The notes under the pieces were generated by a model that ran no database searches, had not been told where the DNA came from, and was given only the letters and a program-made list of their open reading frames with translations. Made by a program: the position numbers and the translations under genes. From assembly GCA_964249405.1 (NCBI GenBank), contig CAXUBX010000060.1:1-20126 (forward strand): a stretch of 20,126 nucleotides of DNA, read 5' to 3'. Shown here piece by piece: positions 14,519 through 20,126 of this stretch (positions are counted from its first letter, which is position 1; each line of letters begins with the position of its first letter). The stretch comes from CAXTPV01 sp964249405 (GTDB lineage: Bacteria; Pseudomonadota; Alphaproteobacteria; Acetobacterales; Acetobacteraceae).

Positions 14519-15586
14519 ATGGAATACCGTCTCCTCGGCCGCTCCGGTCTCAAGGTTTCCGTTGTCACCCTCGGCACCATGACGTTCGGCGGGAAAGGGC
14601 GATTTTCCTTCGTCGGCAACACCGACCAGGCCGGCGCGACGCGCATGGTCGACCTCGCGCTCGATGAGGGCGTGAACCTCCTCGACACCTCGGACCAGTA
14701 TTCGACCGGGACCTGCGAGGAGATGGTCGGCGAGGCGATCAGGGGCAAGCGAGACCGCGTGCTGGTGGCGACCAAGGCCCGGTTCCCGATGGGGCCGGGA
14801 CCAAACGATGTCGGCCTGTCGCGTCACCACATCATGCGGGCCTGCGAAGGGAGCCTGAAGCGGCTCGGGGTCGACCACATCGACCTTTACCAGACCCACG
14901 AATGGGACGGTCTCACGCCCGTCGAGGAGACCATGGCGGCGCTCGATTCGCTCGTGCGCGCGGGCAAGGTCCGCTACGTCGGCGCGTCGAACTACACGGG
15001 CTGGCAGCTGATGAAGTCGCTGGGCGCCGCCGACAGGGCCGGGGGCGCCCGCTTCGTCAGCCAGCAGATCCATTACACGCTCGAAGCGCGCGAGGCCGAG
15101 TACGAGTTGGTTCCGGTGTCACTGGACCAGGGCCTCGGCATCCTGGTCTGGAGCCCGCTCGCCGGGGGCCTCCTGACGGGCAGCTACCGGCGCGGTCAGG
15201 CCGGGCCGGCCGACGGACGCGACTTCGCCGGCTGGAAGGAACCGCCGGTGCACGACGAAGGCCGGCTATACGACGTCATCGACGTTCTGGTGGCGATCGG
15301 GGAGGCGCGGGGCGTTTCGGCGGCCGCGATCGCGCTGGCGTGGCTGCTGCAGCGGCCCGCGGTCACGTCGGTGATCGTGGGAGCGAACACGGAAGATCAG
15401 CTCCGCGCCAACCTGAAGGCGCTCGAGACCCGCCTGAGCGACGGCGAGATGGAGCAGCTCCACGCCGTCAGCAAGCTCCCGCTGCGATACCCGCACTGGC
15501 ACCAGGCGGCGACCGCGAGCGATCGACTAGGGGCGGTGGATCTCGCGATGCTTCAGCCGTTCGTGCCGTCAGACAAGACGTCCTGA
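14519..15586 (+). CDS. Aldo/keto reductase
   Basis: This protein has 355 residues. The ATG at 14519 has AAAGG 8 nt upstream and gives the canonical start MEYRLLGRSGLKVSVVTLG; a longer in-frame opening at 14456 is rejected. The catalytic tetrad is visible: Asp56 and Tyr61 (LLDTSDQYSTG), Lys86 (LVATKARF) and His127 (LYQTHEWDG). The TIM-barrel core follows with KVRYVGASNYTGWQL, WSPLAGGLLTGSY and the NADPH-site region SVIVGANTEDQL. It resembles the large Tas/YajO/YghZ-type family of NADPH-dependent carbonyl reductases, some of which act on sugars. In this cluster it may convert the imported compound or an aldehyde intermediate; that is inference. The 276-nt upstream gap suggests it may have its own promoter. 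Confidence 0.9.
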   Translation: MEYRLLGRSGLKVSVVTLGTMTFGGKGRFSFVGNTDQAGATRMVDLALDEGVNLLDTSDQYSTGTCEEMVGEAIRGKRDRVLVATKARFPMGPGPNDVGLSRHHIMRACEGSLKRLGVDHIDLYQTHEWDGLTPVEETMAALDSLVRAGKVRYVGASNYTGWQLMKSLGAADRAGGARFVSQQIHYTLEAREAEYELVPVSLDQGLGILVWSPLAGGLLTGSYRRGQAGPADGRDFAGWKEPPVHDEGRLYDVIDVLVAIGEARGVSAAAIALAWLLQRPAVTSVIVGANTEDQLRANLKALETRLSDGEMEQLHAVSKLPLRYPHWHQAATASDRLGAVDLAMLQPFVPSDKTS

Positions 15587-15663
15587 CGCGATGGCCGAAA
15601 CATCTCTAGACTGACGCCCGTGTCGGACTCCTTGCGTGCGGCACTCGGCACCGATCGACGGCA

Positions 15664-15683
15664 CTCCGGCGGCTCGGCCGGAG
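15664..15683 (+). promoter_or_regulatory. Leader hairpin upstream of the glycerate kinase gene
   Basis: A 7-bp perfect stem CTCCGGC/GCCGGAG (15664-15670 and 15677-15683, loop 6) lies 28 nt before the TTG start, between the aldo/keto reductase stop (15586) and the kinase. It could be a weak terminator for the reductase or an mRNA leader structure limiting kinase translation. No T-run follows. Confidence 0.25.
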
Positions 15684-15711
15684 CCCGTACAGTCGCGAAG
15701 GACGACCGTCG

Positions 15712-16995
15712 TTGACCGTCGATGATCCCCGCGCGTTGCTCCGGGCCGCCTTCGCGGCCGCGGTGGCGGCGGCCGATCCGGAACTGATCGTGCCGCGCCA
15801 CCTGCCGCCGCGACCGCCGCCGGGCGGCCGCACGGTGGTGATCGGCGCGGGCAAGGCTAGTGCGGCGATGGCGCGCGCGTTCGACGCGGCCTGGGACGGC
15901 CCGCTCGACGGGGTGGTTGTGACCCGGACCGGGCACGCGGTTCCGTGCGGGCGCATCCGCGTGATGGAAGCGGCGCACCCGATGCCCGACGCGGCCGGGC
16001 TCGCGGCGACCGCGGCGCTCCGCGCGGCGGTGCGCGGTCTCGAACCGGACGACCTCGTGGTGGCGCTGGTCTCGGGAGGCGGCTCGGCGCTGCTGCCGGC
16101 GCCGCCGCCCTGCCTCACGCTCGCCGACAAACAGGAGTTCACCGCCGCGCTGCTCGGTAGCGGCCTCGGCATCGGCGACATGAACCTGCTGCGAAAGCAC
16201 GTGTCGACGGTGAAGGGCGGTCGGCTCGCGCTCGACGCCTGGCCGGCGCGGGTGGTGACGCTCGTGCTGTCCGACATCCCGGGCGACAACCCGGCGCATG
16301 TCGCGTCCGGGCCGACGGTGCCGGACGGCGCGACCCGCGCCGACGCGCTTGCGTTGCTGGCACGCTCCGGCCTCGTGCTGCCGCCCGCCGTGCGCCGCCA
16401 TCTCGACAGGCCGGACGCGGACGCGCCCGACCCGCGCGACGACCGGTTCGGGCGGAACGAGGTCCGGGTGATCGGCTCGGCGACCGCGTCGCTCGAGGCT
16501 GCGGCGGCCGCCGTGCGCGCGCGATGGAGCGTCGCCGCGGCCGTCCTGTCCGACCGGATCGAGGCGGAAAGCCGCGACGCCGGGCGGGTGCTCGCGGCGA
16601 TCGCGGGCGAGGTGGCGCGACGCGGACGGCCGTTCGCGCCGCCGGTGGTGCTGCTGTCGGGCGGGGAAACGGCGGTGACGTTGCGCGACGGTCGTGCGGG
16701 CCGCGGCGGCCGCAACGGCGAGTTCGCGCTCGCGGCGGCGCTCGCGCTCGACGGCGTTCCCGGCGTGCACCTGCTCGCCGGCGACAGCGACGGTATCGAC
16801 GGGAGCGAGGACAACGCGGGTGCGTTCGCCGACGGCACCACCGCCGACCGGCTCCGCGCACGGGGGCTGGACGGTCGCGCGTTGCTCGACGCGCATGACA
16901 GCTGGACCGCGTTCGAGACGCTCGACGACCTCCTCGTGACCGGGCCGACGCTAACCAACGTCAACGACGTGCGCGCGATCCTGATCGATCCCTGA
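15712..16995 (+). CDS. ttuD: Glycerate 2-kinase, MOFRL family
   Basis: This protein has 427 residues from a TTG at 15712 with AAGGA 9 nt upstream; no early in-frame ATG gives a complete domain. It shows the GCKIII/MOFRL glycerate kinase order: N-terminal GAGKAS with Lys48, SGGGSALL (121-128), MNLLRKHVSTVKGGRLA, VLSDIPGDN, SGPTVPDG. The C-terminal MOFRL domain has LLSGGETAVTLRDG, GRGGRNGEFALA and LLAGDSDGIDGSEDNAGAF. These enzymes phosphorylate D-glycerate, usually to 2-phosphoglycerate, for lower glycolysis; older annotations call them hydroxypyruvate reductase TtuD. As the last gene of the plus-strand cluster it would take the D-glycerate made by GarR and the hydroxyacid dehydrogenase. Coding GC is extreme, with long Ala/Arg runs. 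Confidence 0.92.
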   Translation: MTVDDPRALLRAAFAAAVAAADPELIVPRHLPPRPPPGGRTVVIGAGKASAAMARAFDAAWDGPLDGVVVTRTGHAVPCGRIRVMEAAHPMPDAAGLAATAALRAAVRGLEPDDLVVALVSGGGSALLPAPPPCLTLADKQEFTAALLGSGLGIGDMNLLRKHVSTVKGGRLALDAWPARVVTLVLSDIPGDNPAHVASGPTVPDGATRADALALLARSGLVLPPAVRRHLDRPDADAPDPRDDRFGRNEVRVIGSATASLEAAAAAVRARWSVAAAVLSDRIEAESRDAGRVLAAIAGEVARRGRPFAPPVVLLSGGETAVTLRDGRAGRGGRNGEFALAAALALDGVPGVHLLAGDSDGIDGSEDNAGAFADGTTADRLRARGLDGRALLDAHDSWTAFETLDDLLVTGPTLTNVNDVRAILIDP

Positions 16996-17019
16996 ACGGT
17001 TTTGGACGCGCCGTTCAGG
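16991..17019 (+). terminator. Terminator-like hairpin overlapping the ttuD stop codon
   Basis: A perfect 9-bp stem CCTGAACGG/CCGTTCAGG (16991-16999 and 17011-17019) with an 11-nt loop includes the TGA stop (16993-16995). A clean stem at the end of a long co-directional cluster fits a transcript end. It lacks a U-tract, so Rho-dependent termination or 3'-end protection is also possible. Confidence 0.5.
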
Positions 17020-17261
17020 TCTGCACGGACTGGCCCGAGCCGATGAATGCCGAGCAGGCTGTCGGAGTCCTCGCGGGAACCCGGGCGCCTCGTCGTGAGA
17101 CCGAAGCGGACACGTCCACCCAGCCCTTCGATGACCGATGCCGGATTTGGGCGGGTCAGGCCTCACCCTTGGTGGGTTGACACCCATGTCGGCGCATCGA
17201 GGGCTGCCGGCACCCCCTCGCCGACCCCGCGACCTTCGTCCCGCTCCCGGCTGACCGCCGG

Positions 17262-17445
17262 CCGGGGCGTCGCCCCGGACCCCACCAGGAGCCTGGGGCT
17301 CCTGGACCTCCATTCGTCTGAGTATCGGGATCCAAACGCCCAGCGTTTGGCGGGGCCCGGGGCAGCGCCCCGGTTCTTGCGCTTCCCCCTCAACCCGCCG
17401 GGGCCGCGCGCGGCCGGGATCCGGGGAGCGCCGCCCCCCGGATCC
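17262..17445. repeat. Cluster of five GC-rich hairpins (REP-like) between convergent genes
   Basis: Five perfect inverted repeats stand in a row. Stem 1 is CCGGGGC/GCCCCGG (17262-17278). Stem 2 is CCAGGAGCC/GGCTCCTGG (17285-17305). Stem 3 is CCAAACGC/GCGTTTGG (17332-17350). Stem 4 is CCGGGGC/GCCCCGG (17357-17373). Stem 5 is GGATCCGGGG/CCCCGGATCC (17417-17445). The first four have 3-nt loops and the last a 9-nt loop; stems 1 and 4 are the same sequence. They fill the space between the converging ttuD and S53 peptidase genes, ending 8 nt before the peptidase stop. This fits a REP-type element or a bidirectional terminator array. The remainder, 17020-17261, holds no gene I can support, only a small palindrome TGGGT-TGAC-ACCCA (17173-17186). 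Confidence 0.75.
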
Positions 17446-17452
17446 GCCGTTC

Positions 17453-19606
17453 TCAGTAGTTGACGATCAGGTTCGTGATGTTGACCGAGCCGAGACCGGT
17501 CGCGAGGTCGTAGCCCGCGGTGGCCGGGAACCCGGGTTGCAGCGCGGAGAGCGACGTCGAGCTCACGCCGATCCCGAGCGTCGACGCGCCGTTCGTGTAG
17601 CAGTCGAACGACCCCGCCTGGCACGCCACCGTGTTGTCGCCGACCGTCACGTCGTAGAACAGGCACGCGCGCGAGACCGTGCCGGTGCTGTCCGCGTTGC
17701 AGGACTTCGCCAGCACCGCGTTGGCCTGCTGGAGTTGCGCGAGCTCGTAGAGGCGCGGCGCCACCGTGCCGATCCGGCCGCCGTCCGCCTGCGAGATGAG
17801 CGCCGCGATCCCCGCGAAGTCCGGCGCGGCGAACGAGGTGCCGCCGAACGCGGAGCCGAGGAAGTCGGTCGGGTTCGAGAAGTCGCAGGGCACGCCGCCT
17901 TCCGAGGTGTCGGACATGCACTCCAGGTAGAAATGGTTCCAGAACCCGTTCGCCGCGAACAGCGAGATGTCCGGGATATCGCGGACCCCGTCATCCGGGA
18001 TGCCGGTGACGCCCGTCTGGAACGACGGCTTGGCGTAGAGCAGGCTCTCCCCGCCGCTGCCGCCGACCACGTTCTGGTAGATGTAGCCGGCGCTTGTCGG
18101 CGACACCTTGTTGCAGTTCGCGATCGCGCCGCTGGCGCCGACGCCGAGATAGTTGACCTCGCTCGAGCAGGAATTGTCCCACGGAATCTCCGGGACGTAC
18201 GACTTCGCCGAGCCGCCATCCGTCGCGTTGGTGGCCGACCAGTAGGTCGAGTTCAGGCCGAGCACGGTGTCGCCGAAATCGGTGCCGCCCACCGCGGTGA
18301 CGTACGGGTTGGTGGCGAGCCCGTTGACGTTCAGGCCGTTGGTGGCGAGCGTCGCCCCGGTGTCGGCGATGTCGGACGCGCCGTCGCCGGTCGAGACGAA
18401 CACCGGGATCCCCTCGGCCGCGGCCTCCTCGTTGATGTTGGCCCAGGCATTGAGGAACGCGAGGCTGTTGCCCGTCTCGGCGCCGCCGTACGACACCGAG
18501 ATCGAGACCGCCTTGCTGCTGCCCTCGACCAGGTTCATCAGCGAGGTCATCACGCCGAACCCGAACGTGCCGCCGCTGCAGGCGGCTTCCACGATCTTGG
18601 CCGAGGGCGCCACCGCCGACGTCCACTCGGCATCGAGCGCCGCCTCGCCCTCGTCGGCCGTGAAGCCGGGATCGGTGCAGCCCCCTGGATGGGTGATCGA
18701 CAGCTTCCCGCTGTAGCCGGAAAGGCCGAACACGGAGCGGAACGTGTTCCAGTCCGCCGGCTTGATGTCGGTCTGCTCGGCCACCGCGATCGTCTCGTTC
18801 TGGCCGGTCAGGCTCGCGCCGAGGAAGCCGTTCCGCGTCTGGGTCAGATTGTAGATCGTGGCGAAGTCCGGAGGCGTGACCGCGTAGTAGGTCGTTCCGC
18901 TGACCGTCATGGTGTAGCTGGAGCCCACCTTGTGCACGGTGCCGGCGGCCATCGCCGACTTCTTCGCGGCCGACGGCGCGGTGCGCATCGGGCGCGGCAG
19001 GAAGTCGCTCAGCCCGACGCCGTCGACAACCGGCACGAGCGCCGTCGGCACCGAGGGGGCGCCGAGGGCCGCCATGTGGCTCTCGCCGTTCTTGGTGAAG
19101 GCGTGTAGCGCCGTGTGGAACGCGGCGTTCACGGCGGCCGCCGAGCCCGAGAAGGCGATCGACATGCCGGTGGGCGACACGCTGTCGACCTTCAGGCCCT
19201 CGGACGCCAGCCAGCTCGTCGTCGCGTCGATGTCGGCCTGCGCCGGGCCGTACTCGCTCCGCAGCGTCGCCGGGGTCAGCCATTGGCGATAGGAGGACGA
19301 GGACCGGTCGGTCTGCGCCGCCACCAGGGCGTCGAGCGCGGCCTGCCGCGCGGCCGGCCGCTTCAGGAACAGCTCGACATGGTCGAGCGATTTGCCCGAC
19401 GCGATCGCGCCCTTGTCGGCCGCGCCGGACAGCGCCGACGGCACCGACGAGGCGAGCGGCGTCACGCGCGCATCCGAGACGACGCCTGTCACCAGGGGTG
19501 TCGCGGACACCTCGGCGGCATGCGACGCGCCGGTCAGCGCCGTGGTCGCCAGGAACAATCCGGCCGTGATGGCGCGGCGATCAGTTGTGAAGGGCAAGAA
19601 GGTCAC
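17453..19606 (-). CDS. Secreted S53 peptidase (sedolisin/kumamolisin-like)
   Basis: This protein has 717 residues from the GTG at 19604-19606; a TTG at 19597 is also possible. Residues 1-30 form a signal peptide (RRAITAGLFLATTALTGASHA). The propeptide follows (about 40-205) with the pro-kumamolisin pattern RSSSSYRQWLTPATLRSEYG and FSGSAAAVNAAF. The catalytic domain contains the Glu-Asp pair Glu321/Asp325 (GEAALDAEW), the oxyanion Asp408 (VSTGDGASD) and nucleophile Ser591 (GGTSFAAPDFAG). The C-terminal calcium site is indicated by YDVTVGDN (Asp652) and YDLATGLGSVN (Asp700). S53 enzymes are acid-active, self-processing endopeptidases, so this points to an acidic niche or extracellular protein degradation. 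Several extra Cys pairs suggest disulfides. A LysR gene lies just upstream on the same strand. Confidence 0.95.
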   Translation of the reverse strand: MTFLPFTTDRRAITAGLFLATTALTGASHAAEVSATPLVTGVVSDARVTPLASSVPSALSGAADKGAIASGKSLDHVELFLKRPAARQAALDALVAAQTDRSSSSYRQWLTPATLRSEYGPAQADIDATTSWLASEGLKVDSVSPTGMSIAFSGSAAAVNAAFHTALHAFTKNGESHMAALGAPSVPTALVPVVDGVGLSDFLPRPMRTAPSAAKKSAMAAGTVHKVGSSYTMTVSGTTYYAVTPPDFATIYNLTQTRNGFLGASLTGQNETIAVAEQTDIKPADWNTFRSVFGLSGYSGKLSITHPGGCTDPGFTADEGEAALDAEWTSAVAPSAKIVEAACSGGTFGFGVMTSLMNLVEGSSKAVSISVSYGGAETGNSLAFLNAWANINEEAAAEGIPVFVSTGDGASDIADTGATLATNGLNVNGLATNPYVTAVGGTDFGDTVLGLNSTYWSATNATDGGSAKSYVPEIPWDNSCSSEVNYLGVGASGAIANCNKVSPTSAGYIYQNVVGGSGGESLLYAKPSFQTGVTGIPDDGVRDIPDISLFAANGFWNHFYLECMSDTSEGGVPCDFSNPTDFLGSAFGGTSFAAPDFAGIAALISQADGGRIGTVAPRLYELAQLQQANAVLAKSCNADSTGTVSRACLFYDVTVGDNTVACQAGSFDCYTNGASTLGIGVSSTSLSALQPGFPATAGYDLATGLGSVNITNLIVNY

Positions 19607-19717
19607 TCCGTTCGCCCGTCGCCGGGCCTGAAAACCGTGTCGCGCCGTCCTGTCCTCGTTGCCCGGGCTGCGCCGGGCTTGCGCGGACTGTAATGTTCCG
19701 CCCACGTGGCGGCAACA

Positions 19718-19753
19718 GCCGAGACGCCGCGCCGCCCCCCCCCTCTCGGCGTC
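19718..19753 (-). terminator. Overlapping hairpins with a 9-C tract after the LysR gene
   Basis: Downstream of the partial LysR gene two 7-bp stems can form that exclude one another: GCCGAGA/TCTCGGC (19718-19724 with 19744-19750) and GACGCCG/CGGCGTC (19723-19729 with 19747-19753). A run of nine C (19735-19743 on the plus strand) lies in the loop. The position suits a LysR terminator placed before the S53 promoter. The remaining bases between the two genes show nothing else. Confidence 0.35.
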
Positions 19754-19761
19754 GTGGCCGG

Positions 19762-20126
19762 TCAGCGTTCCGGCCCGCCCGCGCCGTCCTGCACCATCGC
19801 CCAGAACGCCTCCGCGTCGGGTCCGAGCCCGCCGGCCGCGCGCACCAGCCGGATCGCGACCGCGATCGGTTCGGCGCCACCCCGCACGAGCCCGCCGGTC
19901 GCGAGGTCGTCGGCGATCAGGCTTTCCGGCAGCCACGCGCTGCCGCGTCCGTCCCGCGCCATCGATCGGAGCACCGCGGCGAGCTCGGCCGTCAGCACCG
20001 GGTCGGCCGCGGCGCGGCCCGCGGCGGCGACGATGCGGCCGAGCCCCGACGCCGCCCCGTAGCCGAGCGACGCCGGCGGGGCGTCGGGCGCCGGCTTCGG
20101 CCAGGCCAAGGTGTTCTCCGAGGCCG
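19762..20126 (-). CDS. LysR-family transcriptional regulator, C-terminal part
   Basis: This minus-strand frame is open through the right edge and ends at TGA 19762-19764; about 120 residues are visible. The segment LAAVLRSMARDGRGSAWLPE followed by SLIADDLATGGLVRGG and then IAVAIRLVRAAGGLGPDAEAFWAMV is the typical end of a LysR effector domain (G.G.AWLP.SL..DDL..G.L followed by a final strand and helix with FW). The HTH and start codon lie outside the window. It sits upstream of the S53 peptidase gene, on the same strand, 155 nt away, so it may or may not control it; LysR targets are more often divergent and would then be off the right side. Confidence 0.8.
   Translation of the reverse strand, partial: ASENTLAWPKPAPDAPPASLGYGAASGLGRIVAAAGRAAADPVLTAELAAVLRSMARDGRGSAWLPESLIADDLATGGLVRGGAEPIAVAIRLVRAAGGLGPDAEAFWAMVQDGAGGPER

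Noticed and set aside
15553..16964. Two long minus-strand open frames opposite the glycerate kinase gene
   Set aside because: Low-complexity Arg/Ala/Ser composition and no motifs. The plus strand carries the complete MOFRL kinase with its expected residues.
17537..19108. A 523-residue plus-strand open frame
   Set aside because: It lies entirely antisense to the S53 peptidase and is Arg/Ala/Gly-rich without any motif. Such frames are expected from GC-rich third-codon positions.
1..20126. CRISPR arrays, rRNA genes, toxin-antitoxin pairs, prophage or secretion-system genes
   Set aside because: No regularly spaced repeats, RNA gene signatures or matching protein motifs were found on either strand.

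Overview
The window is very GC-rich, with dense coding, GTG/TTG starts, ATGA-type start/stop overlaps and GC-rich hairpin clusters between convergent genes. The gene content is DUF2382/YsnF stress proteins, a kumamolisin-like S53 peptidase, a CUT2 sugar transporter and MOFRL glycerate kinase. Together this suggests an alphaproteobacterium, perhaps Acetobacteraceae or a Methylobacterium-like lineage. The lineage is an inference from style and content; no rRNA or other marker is present.

Left part (1-3620). Minus-strand genes encode a YidB-like protein (cut by the left edge), a small secreted glycine-rich protein, two DUF2382 stress proteins and an OsmC-family protein. The OsmC and second DUF2382 genes overlap by ATGA, and the first DUF2382 gene follows after 41 nt, so these three look like one operon. 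A LysR-type regulator is divergent from it. This resembles a general or oxidative stress module under LysR control, with an inverted repeat in the shared promoter region.

Rearranged part (3620-6226). A secreted S10-like serine hydrolase (minus strand) lies between the intact LysR gene and a 137-bp near-identical copy of an internal LysR segment. That copy abuts a 41-codon N-terminal remnant of a 2-keto-3-deoxygluconate permease (kdgT-like). The rest of kdgT is gone, but its start and promoter region survive, divergent from an IclR regulator.

Catabolic part (6227-16995, plus strand). The order is IclR regulator, tartronate semialdehyde reductase (GarR/GlxR), a decayed GlcG/HbpS-like gene, a D-2-hydroxyacid dehydrogenase (hydroxypyruvate/glyoxylate reductase type), an LsrA/RhaT-like ATPase, two permeases, a periplasmic binding protein, an aldo/keto reductase and a MOFRL glycerate 2-kinase. 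The transporter order (ATPase-permease-permease-binding protein) matches lsrACDB, but no AI-2 processing genes follow. The enzymes instead funnel tartronate semialdehyde or hydroxypyruvate to D-glycerate and then 2-phosphoglycerate. The imported substrate is unknown; a sugar, polyol or sugar acid is likely. The enzymes that make the three-carbon intermediate are not in the window.

Right part (16996-20126). A 457-nt region between convergent genes holds a terminator-like hairpin and five GC-rich hairpins. Next come a minus-strand secreted S53 (sedolisin/kumamolisin) peptidase and the C-terminal end of another LysR-type regulator that runs off the right edge.
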